DNA of 64,000 nt from Muriicola sp041358175 (lineage in GTDB: Bacteria; Bacteroidota; Bacteroidia; Flavobacteriales; Flavobacteriaceae), in assembly GCF_041358175.1 (NCBI RefSeq), contig NZ_JBGKBE010000001.1, positions 372,001 to 436,000 of the forward strand, written 5' to 3'. Both the position numbers and the translations under genes were made by a program. Position 1 is the stretch's first letter; each line of letters begins with the position of its first letter. Shown one piece after another: positions 51,943-60,815 of the stretch. Under the pieces are notes generated by a model that had not been told where the DNA came from, did no database searches, and worked only from the letters and a program-made list of their open reading frames with translations.

Positions 51943-53793
51943 TTAGAGATCGTTGCTGGTAATAATTCCTACCAGTTTCTTTTCTTTAACCACTGGCAGA
52001 CAGTGAATATTATTTTCGTCCATCATTTGCTTAGCCTTGCTTAAAGATACGTCTTCGGTCACTGTGATCAGATCGGTTTTCATAATATCTCTCAGACTAT
52101 CGGGGCGCTCCTCCGGATGGTTCTGAAAGTGCTTCACGTCCACCCAACTCAGTAAGCCTGCAAGATTGAGGTCGTTATCAAGTATAGGCGCATGGTGAAT
52201 ATTTTTCCACAACATCATTTTTAAGACCAGTTCCGGACTGTCTATATCCTGAGCGGTTATCGTCCTGGTATTCATACGGTCGCCTACCCGAATTTCAGTA
52301 TCGGGGATCTTGTATTCGTCTCCCCTGGGTAATTGCCAGGCGTCTACCGCATATCTTTTCTGCTGCCTTTCATACATGGTGGCAACCAGAATCTTAAGAG
52401 CTTCTGAAGTCTTGTTTTCTTTCAGAAGTTTGCGGTAAGCATTGATCATCCATCGGGATCCGGTTTGAGATTTGATTCGCCTTTCTATGATGGAAAGGTA
52501 ATGCTCGGCATCCCTGGGTTCAATATTCATACTATACAACCCTCTGAAGGCCATTGGAAGTAAATGGTCGAGAAGCAGATCCTTGCTGCTGATAAGCTTC
52601 CCTTCCCAGTAGAATTGGGCGCTCATCCCGTATCTGGCAGCACTGAAAAAATTACTCTTTACATCTTTAAAATCCATTTTTGTATGGATGTTATCCAGCG
52701 ACTTTGGTCTGCCATGCATAAGTCCTACCCAGAACATCATGTTGGCAATTTCATCATCGGTTGTAGGGCCGGAAGGCATGTATCTGTTCTCAATTCTAAC
52801 ATGAGGTTTCCCATCGGTTATGCCGTAACAGAGTCGGTTCCAGCGGTACGTAGTGCCATTGTGCAGGGATAAAGCCTTAAGTTTTGGTATTTCACCCTGA
52901 TGAAACTGAGTTAAGCTGTCGCTGTTAAATGTCGTGGTTACCAGGCTCCTGAAATTAACCACAGCGTTTTTATAAAAATCGGCTATGGTTCCGGTTACCC
53001 AGTCCTGTCCAAAATTCACACGAGATTCTTTCTCATTGAGAATAAAAGTACTTCTGCGGGTGTCAACACTTTGGGTAAAGAGGGCGATCCTGGTTTCTTC
53101 CCATAGTTCTTTCCCAAGCAGCATTGGAGAATTGGCACAAATAGATAAGACAGGGCCGGCTATGGCCTGTGCCCAGTTGTAAGACTCTGCAAAATGCTCC
53201 GGATCGATTTGCAAATGGGCCTGAAAACTGGTATTACAACCTTCGTACAGTATAGTATCATGGTGGAGATTGACCTCATCAACCCCTTTAATGTGTAATT
53301 CGATATCGTCTTTGCGAATTGCCTGTATAGCCTCGTTGAGGATCTTGTAACGATCAACAGGCGTCATATAATCATACTGGAGGTACTTGTATGAGATGGT
53401 TGGCAATATTCCTGTCAGGATCACTTTTGCCTTGTGTTTGGCTGCGGCGTCCTTGGCCACTGTCATCAGAGTGTTGAGCTGTTTGTGAAGATCTGAAAAG
53501 CAGCTTCCTTCTAATTTAAGGGGGTCCAGGTTGAGTTCCAGATTGTATTTATTGAGTTCAGAGGTAAAGTGTTCGTCAGCAATATCTTCAAGTATTTCAG
53601 TCCCAAGGCTGGAAGGATCCCAGGATTCATCCACCAGACAGAACTCCTGTTCCGCTCCAATATGAATGGGCTTTGCTGAAAAAAGGCCCTTGTTTAACAT
53701 CAATTCAAGGGTCTCGATGTCTTTCAGGAGATGGTCGATATACTCCTTTTTATCTTCGTGGTTATTAATCTTCCTGACTATTTTTTCTCCCAT
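51943..53793 (-). CDS. GCS2-type carboxylate-amine ligase fused to a CBS pair
   Basis: Residues about 30-430 match the GCS2 (glutamate-cysteine ligase 2) fold: I-G-A-E-Q-E-F-C-L-V near the start, L-E-L-N-L-D-P, and P-H-V-R-I-E-N-R-Y-M-P-S-G-P-T with the acidic/Arg active-site residues. Two CBS motifs follow (about 495-616; H-H-A-P-I-L-D-N-D-L-N-L-A-G-L-L and H-C-L-P-V-V-K-E-K-K-L-V-G-I-I). ATP-dependent amide-bond formation between an amino acid and an amine is predicted, with adenine-nucleotide control through the CBS pair. The AstE-like enzyme downstream could reverse it. The substrates are unknown; plain glutathione synthesis is unlikely because no partner genes are present. Confidence 0.82.
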   Translation of the reverse strand: MGEKIVRKINNHEDKKEYIDHLLKDIETLELMLNKGLFSAKPIHIGAEQEFCLVDESWDPSSLGTEILEDIADEHFTSELNKYNLELNLDPLKLEGSCFSDLHKQLNTLMTVAKDAAAKHKAKVILTGILPTISYKYLQYDYMTPVDRYKILNEAIQAIRKDDIELHIKGVDEVNLHHDTILYEGCNTSFQAHLQIDPEHFAESYNWAQAIAGPVLSICANSPMLLGKELWEETRIALFTQSVDTRRSTFILNEKESRVNFGQDWVTGTIADFYKNAVVNFRSLVTTTFNSDSLTQFHQGEIPKLKALSLHNGTTYRWNRLCYGITDGKPHVRIENRYMPSGPTTDDEIANMMFWVGLMHGRPKSLDNIHTKMDFKDVKSNFFSAARYGMSAQFYWEGKLISSKDLLLDHLLPMAFRGLYSMNIEPRDAEHYLSIIERRIKSQTGSRWMINAYRKLLKENKTSEALKILVATMYERQQKRYAVDAWQLPRGDEYKIPDTEIRVGDRMNTRTITAQDIDSPELVLKMMLWKNIHHAPILDNDLNLAGLLSWVDVKHFQNHPEERPDSLRDIMKTDLITVTEDVSLSKAKQMMDENNIHCLPVVKEKKLVGIITSNDL

Positions 53794-53897
53794 AACTACT
53801 CAATTGTTCGTGAACTTCATGCAGGACCACAAGATACCGCCTTAGTTGTGGTGAAAATATGACAATTATCATCCCTGCCGCGCAAGTTTATTCTTGC

Positions 53898-53905
53898 TAT
53901 TTTTG
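53898..53905 (+). promoter_or_regulatory. TATTTTTG -7 promoter box of rnpA
   Basis: TATTTTTG fits TAnnTTTG and ends 7 bp before the rnpA ATG, so the transcript has almost no leader. Confidence 0.6.
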
Positions 53906-53912
53906 CCTTCTG

Positions 53913-54299
53913 ATGAAGTTTACATTACCCAAAGAAGAAAAATTAAAACACGAAAAACAAATTCAGGAAGTCTTTACCAAAGGATCTTCTATCACGGTCT
54001 TTCCGTTAAAATTAATTTATCTGAAAACCGAAAATAAAGTCTTCGGAATAAAGGTGGGGTTTTCTGTGCCTAAAAGAAACTTTAAAAGTGCCGTCTCAAG
54101 AAACAGGGTAAAACGGCTACTCAGGGAGGGCTATCGTCTCAATAAGCACATTTTTTTTAACAAAACAGAAGGAAACTATGCCTTAATGTTTTTATACCTT
54201 GGTAAGGAAATGCCATCTTTTAACGTTATAGAAAAGAAGATGCAGGGCATTTTCGACAAATTTTTAACTCGTGAAGCAAATGAAAAAGATGATTCATAA
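53913..54299 (+). CDS. rnpA: Ribonuclease P protein component
   Basis: The ATG at 53913 starts M-K-F-T-L-P-K-E-E-K-L-K, with the family pattern V-G-F-S-V-P-K-R-N-F-K-S-A-V-S-R-N-R-V-K-R-L-L-R-E typical of RnpA (the RNR motif). It binds the RNase P RNA for tRNA 5' processing. 128 residues is normal. The start of the S41 protease overlaps its end, so the two are coupled. rpmH and dnaA do not adjoin, unlike the classical order. Confidence 0.9.
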   Translation: MKFTLPKEEKLKHEKQIQEVFTKGSSITVFPLKLIYLKTENKVFGIKVGFSVPKRNFKSAVSRNRVKRLLREGYRLNKHIFFNKTEGNYALMFLYLGKEMPSFNVIEKKMQGIFDKFLTREANEKDDS

Positions 54300-55908
54300 A
54301 AGAGTGCTCATTCCTGTGCTGGCAGCCTTCGTTTTTTTAGCAGCCAGTAGTTTCAAATCCGATTTTTTTGAAATTGCAAAACAGATAGAAATATTCACCA
54401 CGCTTTTCAAGGAATTGAATATGAATTATGTGGATGAAACCAATCCCGCAGAATTAATGGATACAGCCATTAAAAATATGCTGGACGACCTTGATCCATA
54501 CACCAAATTCCTCAATGAGCAGGATGTGGAATCATATCGTATCAACAACACAGGGGAATACTCCGGGATCGGAGCTCTGGTGCGATCATACAATGACAGA
54601 TTGGTCATCATAGAGCCTTACAAGGGGTATCCCGCAGACAAAGCCGGACTAAAGGCCGGGGATGAACTTATTTCCATTTCAGGAATTGAAATTGCCGATT
54701 TTCAGGACGATGCCAGTGAGTTGCTGAAAGGAGCAAATAAAACTTCCGTTGATGTTAGGTATACCCGACAGGGAAAAACTTATAACGCCACCATTGAAAG
54801 GCAGGCTATCGAAGTTGATGCCGTACCCTTTTCTAAAATGGTTGATGCCGAAACCGGCTATATAGTGCTTTCGCGATTTAACAAAAAGGCCTCTTCTCAA
54901 ACCAAGGAGGCTATACTCTCTCTAAAGGCCGAAGGGGCGAAAAAGTTGATTCTTGATCTGAGGGGAAATCCAGGGGGCTTGTTATCCGAAGCGATAAATG
55001 TAACCAATCTTTTTGTTCCAAAAGGGACGCTTGTGGTGACGACAAAATCAAAGGTTAAGAAATTCAACCAGACCTATGAGACAAGGAATAAGCCATTGGA
55101 TGAAGAGATTCCTCTGGTGGTGCTGATTGATGGCCGAAGTGCCTCAGCCAGTGAGATTGTATCCGGGAGCTTGCAGGACCTGGACCGCGCGGTGATTGTC
55201 GGAGCGAGAAGTTTTGGAAAAGGGCTGGTGCAAAGACCATTGAAACTTACCTATGGAACTCAGTTAAAAGTGACAATTTCCCGCTACTATACCCCTTCGG
55301 GCAGGTGTATTCAGTCGCTCGACTACTGGAACCGGGACGATGATGGCAATGCCATCAGGAATACTGAGTTTAAGGATTTCCAAACCAGGAATGGCAGAAA
55401 GGTTCAGGATGGCGGCGGCGTGATGCCCGACATTCAGATCGCTTCCCTAAAAAGCAACGATCTCTTAACTGCCCTGGAGAATAATGGCGTCATCTTTAAT
55501 TATGCCACGGATTATTATTACGGCCATCCGCTTTCCGAAATGACGTCATTTAATTTTACCCGTTCAGATTATGACGGCTTTAAACAACATGTTGCAAAAA
55601 GTTCTTTCGAATTTGAGACCAAAGCTGAAAAAGTGCTAAAAGAAACCCTCTCTGGTCAGAATAAGGAGGTGTTCAATTCTACAGTAATGGCAGATGCAAA
55701 GGCCCTGCTGAGTTCCATTGAGAAAAGTAAATATGAAGCCCTCGATACTTATGAGAAAGAGATCGGGAAACAACTCACTGACGAAATCATCAAAAGATAT
55801 TTCTACCGTGAAGGACTCTATGACTATTACCTCCAAAACGATGAGGCCATCTTAACCAGCAGTGAGCTTCTCAAGGACACTTCTAAATACCAGGCAGTTC
55901 TTAGATAA
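54280..55908 (+). CDS. S41 family C-terminal processing protease
   Basis: The ATG at 54280 (54289 also possible) precedes a signal/anchor segment (L-I-P-V-L-A-A-F-V-F-L-A-A-S). A PDZ domain (about 95-170, D-K-A-G-L-K-A-G-D-E-L) is followed by the S41 domain with Ser in S-A-S-A-S-E-I-V-S (about 287) and Lys in S-F-G-K-G-L-V-Q (about 310), the catalytic dyad. A helical C-terminal part of about 150 residues follows. It is exported to the periplasm and cleaves C-terminal tails. It overlaps rnpA by 20 bp. Confidence 0.9.
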   Translation: MKKMIHKRVLIPVLAAFVFLAASSFKSDFFEIAKQIEIFTTLFKELNMNYVDETNPAELMDTAIKNMLDDLDPYTKFLNEQDVESYRINNTGEYSGIGALVRSYNDRLVIIEPYKGYPADKAGLKAGDELISISGIEIADFQDDASELLKGANKTSVDVRYTRQGKTYNATIERQAIEVDAVPFSKMVDAETGYIVLSRFNKKASSQTKEAILSLKAEGAKKLILDLRGNPGGLLSEAINVTNLFVPKGTLVVTTKSKVKKFNQTYETRNKPLDEEIPLVVLIDGRSASASEIVSGSLQDLDRAVIVGARSFGKGLVQRPLKLTYGTQLKVTISRYYTPSGRCIQSLDYWNRDDDGNAIRNTEFKDFQTRNGRKVQDGGGVMPDIQIASLKSNDLLTALENNGVIFNYATDYYYGHPLSEMTSFNFTRSDYDGFKQHVAKSSFEFETKAEKVLKETLSGQNKEVFNSTVMADAKALLSSIEKSKYEALDTYEKEIGKQLTDEIIKRYFYREGLYDYYLQNDEAILTSSELLKDTSKYQAVLR

Positions 55909-56056
55909 CCCACTTTCGGACTATTTTTAGAATTCGCTATATGGTACACATAACCTTCTCCTGTTGAGGCCTGTTTGGTTATAAATGATTATTGTCATTT
56001 TCCGTCTAAATGTCCGGATTTGCATATTTTTACTGCCATCTTAAAGAAACGCATCT

Positions 56057-57700
56057 ATGAGCAGTAAATATCATCAGTGGTATCATCCCTACAGGCCAGA
56101 TAAAGCTTTCCAGAAAAAGGCGGCCTACTTTAGTATGGAATTTGCAGTTCACCAGGCCCTGAAAATATATTCAGGAGGTCTCGGATTTCTTGCGGGATCA
56201 CATATGCTTTCGGCATTTGAGCTGAAGCAGAACCTTGTCGGGATCGGGATGCTGTGGAAGTATGGTTACTACGACCAGGGGAGAAATAAAGACCAGACGC
56301 TACACCCTCATTTTGTTGAAAAACATTACAGTTTTCTAGAAGATTCCGGACACGAAGTGGAGGTCAATATATTCGGGAATAATGCAGTTAAAGTCAGGGC
56401 GATGGTCTTAAAGCCCTCTGTTTTTGGCTCTGTGCCCATTTATTTATTAACAACAGATGTCGAGGGCAATGATGACCTTTCCAGGTCTATCATGAATAAT
56501 TTATATGACAGTAACGAACTTACCCGCATTTGCCAGAGTATAGTACTGGGAATTGGCGGCGCAAAACTGGTAGAGGCGCTTGGTGGGGCAGATATTTACC
56601 ATCTCAATGAGGGTCATGCGTTACCGGCCTTTTACTATCTGCGAAACCAGGGAGTAGGCAAAGAACAAATGGTTTTTACAACGCATACCCCCGAAATGGC
56701 AGGAAATGTGGAAAGGGATGCTCATGTGCTAAACGACAGTGGGTTTTTTGGGAAAAAGTTGTCTCATGATGAGCTGATGAAGGAAACAGGAGGTTCTGAT
56801 CGATTGAGCTATACGGTGGCTGCTTTGCGCATGGCAAAAAGGACCAATGCGGTCTCCAAATTGCACGCAAAGGTATCCCGTGCAATGTGGAATGGAAATA
56901 CGGGCAGTGGTGGAATCTTTCCCATTACCAATGCACAAAATCAAAAATTCTGGCAGGATATTTCACTTCAGAAAGCCAGAAAAAACAAAAATGTATCCGC
57001 CTTTCATAAAAGAAAAGCCGTATTAAAAAAAGAGCTTTTTGATGTGGTACTCGATCAAACTGGAAAACTTTTCGATCCCAAAGTACTCACCATTGTCTGG
57101 GCCCGTCGCTTTGCTGAATATAAAAGAGCCGACCTGCTACTGCGCGATATGGAGCGATTTGAAAGGATATTGAGCAGCACAGAGCATCCGGTCCAAATTA
57201 TCTGGGCAGGAAAGCCTTATCCTAAAGATACAGGGGCCATTGGAGTCTTTGACCGGTTGGTTCAATTTACAAAATACCGTACCAATACCGCGGTACTGGT
57301 GGGTTACGAAATGGCGCTCTCCAAAAAATTAAAACTGGGGTCTGATGTGTGGTTAAATACACCTCGGATAACCAGAGAAGCTTCGGGAACAAGCGGAATG
57401 TCTGCAGCAATGAACGGCAGTGTGAACCTCTCTGTCAATGATGGATGGATTCCCGAGTTCGCGAAAAATGAAAAGAACAGCTTTATTCTGCCTGAAGCTG
57501 ACTATAAGAGTCCGGTTCACGAACAGGACGATTTTGATAGTGCCAATCTATACCGGTGCCTGGAGGAAAAAGTTCTGCCAATGTATTACAATGCTCCTGA
57601 TAAATGGTCTGAAGTCGTCTTTAAGGGAATGGACGATGTCGTGCCCGCATTTTCAAGCAATCGGATGGCAATCCAATACTACAAAGAGTTGTATCAATGA
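56057..57700 (+). CDS. GT35-like (alpha-glucan phosphorylase family) protein lacking the PLP lysine
   Basis: The protein has phosphorylase-family motifs: A-Y-F-S-M-E-F-A-V-H, I-Y-S-G-G-L-G-F-L-A-G, H-L-N-E-G-H-A, and E-A-S-G-T-S-G-M-S-A-A-M-N-G near residue 441. In catalytic GT35 enzymes the last motif carries Lys (G-M-K or N-M-K), which forms the Schiff base with pyridoxal phosphate; here residue 449 is Ser. The 547-residue length fits short bacterial members. So it may be a PLP-free glycosyltransferase or a dead homologue. The start overlaps nothing upstream; the stop overlaps the PqqB-like gene by 4 bp. Confidence 0.82.
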   Translation: MSSKYHQWYHPYRPDKAFQKKAAYFSMEFAVHQALKIYSGGLGFLAGSHMLSAFELKQNLVGIGMLWKYGYYDQGRNKDQTLHPHFVEKHYSFLEDSGHEVEVNIFGNNAVKVRAMVLKPSVFGSVPIYLLTTDVEGNDDLSRSIMNNLYDSNELTRICQSIVLGIGGAKLVEALGGADIYHLNEGHALPAFYYLRNQGVGKEQMVFTTHTPEMAGNVERDAHVLNDSGFFGKKLSHDELMKETGGSDRLSYTVAALRMAKRTNAVSKLHAKVSRAMWNGNTGSGGIFPITNAQNQKFWQDISLQKARKNKNVSAFHKRKAVLKKELFDVVLDQTGKLFDPKVLTIVWARRFAEYKRADLLLRDMERFERILSSTEHPVQIIWAGKPYPKDTGAIGVFDRLVQFTKYRTNTAVLVGYEMALSKKLKLGSDVWLNTPRITREASGTSGMSAAMNGSVNLSVNDGWIPEFAKNEKNSFILPEADYKSPVHEQDDFDSANLYRCLEEKVLPMYYNAPDKWSEVVFKGMDDVVPAFSSNRMAIQYYKELYQ

Positions 57701-58695
57701 AAACATGGCCCATAATACGGTTGTTCCGATACGGGGCTGCAATAGTATTAATACTGGCCTGGTCCTGCAAAGAAAATAAAACGGAGGAGCGGGGCAATCT
57801 CAATAAATCACGAACTACAGAAGCTGATAAGGGAGTAAAGCTGGTTATCCTGGGAACGGTACAGGATGCCGGATCTCCTCAACTGGGATGTAAAAAGAGT
57901 TGTTGTGCCGATCTCTATAATAAGCCGGATCCGGCCCGGAAAGTCGTATCTCTTGGCCTGGTCGATAAAGAAGCCCAGAAGCGATTTCTCCTTGAAGCAA
58001 CTCCTGATATCACCTTTCAAATCCACAACTTAAACAGGATTGCAAACACCTCAGTAGACCAAATGCCCGACGGTGTTTTTCTTACGCATGCACACATTGG
58101 TCATTATACCGGACTCATGTATCTTGGGAGGGAAGCGGTGAATGCATCCGAAGTGCCGGTTTATGCGATGCCCAGGATGATAGATTTTCTGCAAAACAAC
58201 GGCCCCTGGAATCAATTGGTAAAGCAGAAAAACATTGTTTTAAAAGGTATTTCTGAAGACTCCATTATACGCCTTACGCCCACTCTTTCCGTTATACCTG
58301 TCAGCGTGCCCCACAGGGACGAATATTCAGAAACCGTGGGTTATAAAATAAAAGGGCCAGCGAAAGAAGCACTTTTTATCCCGGATATTGATAAATGGAG
58401 CAAGTGGGAACGAGACATAACTACCCTGATTGCAGAAGTGGATTACGCGTTTTTAGATGCGACCTTTTTCAATGGAGAGGAGCTCAATACCCGCGACCTT
58501 TCCCAGATCCCGCATCCTTTTGTTGTTGAAAGTATGACTTTGTTTAACTCCCTTCCTCCGGTTCAAAAGCAAAAAATATATTTTATCCATTTCAATCATA
58601 CCAATCCCCTGCTGTCCCCTGAAAGCAAAGAGTACAAAAAAGTGATCTCAAATGGATTTCGCGTTGCAGAGTTTGGAGAGGAATTTGAGTTATAG
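57697..58695 (+). CDS. PqqB-like MBL-fold lipoprotein
   Basis: A signal with lipobox L-A-W-S-C places the enzyme outside the cytoplasm, unlike PqqB itself. The fold matches PqqB/metallo-hydrolases: V-I-L-G-T-V-Q-D-A-G-S-P-Q near the start and T-H-A-H-I-G-H-Y-T-G as the metal motif (H-x-H-x-G-H rather than H-x-H-x-D-H), then S-V-P-H-R-D-E. No other pqq gene adjoins, so PQQ synthesis is unlikely. Coupled to the GT35-like gene upstream (4-bp overlap) and 3 bp from the kinase downstream. Confidence 0.78.
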   Translation: MKTWPIIRLFRYGAAIVLILAWSCKENKTEERGNLNKSRTTEADKGVKLVILGTVQDAGSPQLGCKKSCCADLYNKPDPARKVVSLGLVDKEAQKRFLLEATPDITFQIHNLNRIANTSVDQMPDGVFLTHAHIGHYTGLMYLGREAVNASEVPVYAMPRMIDFLQNNGPWNQLVKQKNIVLKGISEDSIIRLTPTLSVIPVSVPHRDEYSETVGYKIKGPAKEALFIPDIDKWSKWERDITTLIAEVDYAFLDATFFNGEELNTRDLSQIPHPFVVESMTLFNSLPPVQKQKIYFIHFNHTNPLLSPESKEYKKVISNGFRVAEFGEEFEL

Positions 58696-58698
58696 GCC

Positions 58699-59559
58699 AT
58701 GGAAAATGAGCTGAAAAAGCATATTGAATCCTCTCTCGGCCTTAAAATTACATCTCTTGTGCCGGTTTCAGGTGGCGATATCTCTACGGCGCTTAAAATT
58801 ACTGCGGGGACTGATCAATTCTTCTGCAAGTACCAGGCCGGAGATATGGGATATTCCATGCTAAAAGCCGAAAACGACGGTCTTGAGGCCATTGCCGCAA
58901 CCGGGTTTATAAAAACACCCCGGGCTATACACCTTTCGAAAATGGAATCGGGGGGGTGTTTGCTACTGGAATATATAGAATCTAAAGGTGCGGGTGAAAA
59001 AGACATGGTCCAACTTGGGCGGCAGCTGGCCGGGCTTCATACGGCAAAAGCAGCAAGCTTTGGATGGGATACAGATAATTATATCGGTTCCCTCTCCCAG
59101 TACAATACCCGCGCCGATAACTGGGCCGGATTCTATACTTCAAGCCGACTACTCCCACAATTGAAAATGGCACATGACAAGGATCTTTTGAGCAAAAGAG
59201 ACGTTCCTCCAGCTGATAAAATAGAAATGCGGCTACACGATATCTGTAGCCCCTGTGAACCTTCACTCATACACGGGGATCTTTGGGGTGGAAACTTTCT
59301 TATTGCAAAAAATGGGTCACCTTACCTCATTGATCCCGGCGTAAGTTATTCCCATCCGGGGATGGATATTGCCATGTCTCGACTCTTCGGAGGTTTCTCT
59401 TCCTCATTTTACCATGCATATGAAGAGGCTTCTGATCGTCCCTTGCCCAGCCAGGCAGAAATTGAACTCTATCAATTGTATTACCTGCTGGTGCACCTCA
59501 ATATTTTTGGTTCTTCTTACGCTTCTTCTGTACGTGATATTGTAAAGCGATATTTTTAA
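58699..59559 (+). CDS. Fructosamine-3-kinase family protein
   Basis: The APH-like kinase fold is clear: V-P-V-S-G-G-D-I-S-T-A near the start, F-F-C-K-Y for the ATP-binding Lys, catalytic loop L-I-H-G-D-L-W-G-G-N, and metal loop L-I-D-P-G-V-S-Y-S-H-P. The H-G-D-L-W-G-G-N motif is specific to the fructosamine kinase family, which phosphorylates Amadori adducts so that they decompose (protein deglycation). 286 residues is standard. It is the last gene of a three-gene run. Confidence 0.9.
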   Translation: MENELKKHIESSLGLKITSLVPVSGGDISTALKITAGTDQFFCKYQAGDMGYSMLKAENDGLEAIAATGFIKTPRAIHLSKMESGGCLLLEYIESKGAGEKDMVQLGRQLAGLHTAKAASFGWDTDNYIGSLSQYNTRADNWAGFYTSSRLLPQLKMAHDKDLLSKRDVPPADKIEMRLHDICSPCEPSLIHGDLWGGNFLIAKNGSPYLIDPGVSYSHPGMDIAMSRLFGGFSSSFYHAYEEASDRPLPSQAEIELYQLYYLLVHLNIFGSSYASSVRDIVKRYF

Positions 59560-59638
59560 GACCCTGCCTGCGCTGTAAAAAAAGAACCTCTTTTTCCATA
59601 TCTTTAGGTGGCAGTCTTTTATAATTTCTTTAATCCTT

Positions 59639-60709
59639 ATGAATAAAACAGACAAAATCAGGGTCCTGGTGGTGGGCTGTGGCCATATGGGCGCCAGTCA
59701 TGCCAGAGCGTATCATCATCTTGATGAATTCGAGATAGTTGGACTGGTTAGTCGGTCTCCACAAAGCAGGGAAGAGCTATCTAAGTCTCTTGGGGGGCTG
59801 CCCACATATTCTGATTATGGCTCGGCTCTTAAGACCACTAGTCCGGACGCCATTTCTGTAAATACCTATCCGGATACGCATTTTGAGTATGTGAAAATGG
59901 CACTGGAAGCGGGGGCGCATGTCTTTGTAGAAAAACCCCTGGCAGAGACAGTTGAAAAGGCTGAGGAACTTATAGCTCTCGCCTCCCGATTAGACAGAAA
60001 GCTGGTGGTTGGGTATATTCTTAGGGTGCATCCTGCCTGGAAGCAATTTATCGAAATTGCCAAAACCTTGGGAAAACCATTGGTTATGCGGATGAACCTC
60101 AATCAGCAGAGCTCGGGTCCCCAGTGGTACACCCATAAGCAACTGATGAAATCGATGTCGCCTATTGTAGACTGCGGTGTGCATTATATTGATGTGATGT
60201 GTCTGATGACCGGATCAGAACCGGTAAGTGTTTCTGCGATCGGAGCGCGGCTGTCTGATGAGATTGATTCCCGGATGTACAATTACGGACAATTACAGGT
60301 GCGTTTTAAAGATGGCTCGGTGGGATGGTACGAAGCGGGGTGGGGGCCTATGATGAGTGAGACGGCCTTTTTTGTCAAAGATGTAATAGGTCCTCAAGGG
60401 TGTGTTTCTATCACAGATGCACAACTGGATTCTTCTGATGACGTGGAGGGGCACACCCGAACCGGAGCCCTGAAAATCCATTCCAGTGAACTGGATGCTC
60501 AGGGGGGTTTTCTTAAGAAAGACAAGTATATTTCCACGAAGGATGAACCTGATCACGACCAATTGTGTCTTTTGGAACAAAAATTATTTTTAAATGCCAT
60601 TCGTCAAAATACTGACCTCTCATCTCATCTTAAAGACGTAGTATTTAGCCTGAAAGTAGTCCTGGCTGCGGATGAATCCGTGAAGACGGGAAAGACAATT
60701 TCTTTATGA
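59639..60709 (+). CDS. Gfo/Idh/MocA family oxidoreductase
   Basis: The N-terminal Rossmann fold shows V-L-V-V-G-C-G-H-M-G-A-S-H-A, then E-K-P-L-A-E-T (the catalytic Lys of E-K-P) and a C-terminal alpha/beta domain with D-C-G-V-H-Y-I-D-V-M (active-site Asp/His). These NAD(P)-dependent enzymes oxidise or reduce sugars, inositols or related compounds. 356 residues is usual. It is transcribed alone, with its own upstream TATCTTTA box. The substrate is not evident. Confidence 0.88.
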   Translation: MNKTDKIRVLVVGCGHMGASHARAYHHLDEFEIVGLVSRSPQSREELSKSLGGLPTYSDYGSALKTTSPDAISVNTYPDTHFEYVKMALEAGAHVFVEKPLAETVEKAEELIALASRLDRKLVVGYILRVHPAWKQFIEIAKTLGKPLVMRMNLNQQSSGPQWYTHKQLMKSMSPIVDCGVHYIDVMCLMTGSEPVSVSAIGARLSDEIDSRMYNYGQLQVRFKDGSVGWYEAGWGPMMSETAFFVKDVIGPQGCVSITDAQLDSSDDVEGHTRTGALKIHSSELDAQGGFLKKDKYISTKDEPDHDQLCLLEQKLFLNAIRQNTDLSSHLKDVVFSLKVVLAADESVKTGKTISL

Positions 60710-60815
60710 AACAGCAAGGGAGTATCGTATAAATTGCTTTGTTGAGTATCTTAACACACTGTTAATCAGCTTTCTGAAATTGGGGGTCTCATCATTTTTT
60801 TGTATCTTGAACCCT

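Noticed and set aside
57697..58695. PQQ biosynthesis locus
   Set aside because: Only a PqqB-like fold is present, with a lipoprotein signal and a variant metal motif, and no pqqA, C, D or E gene nearby.
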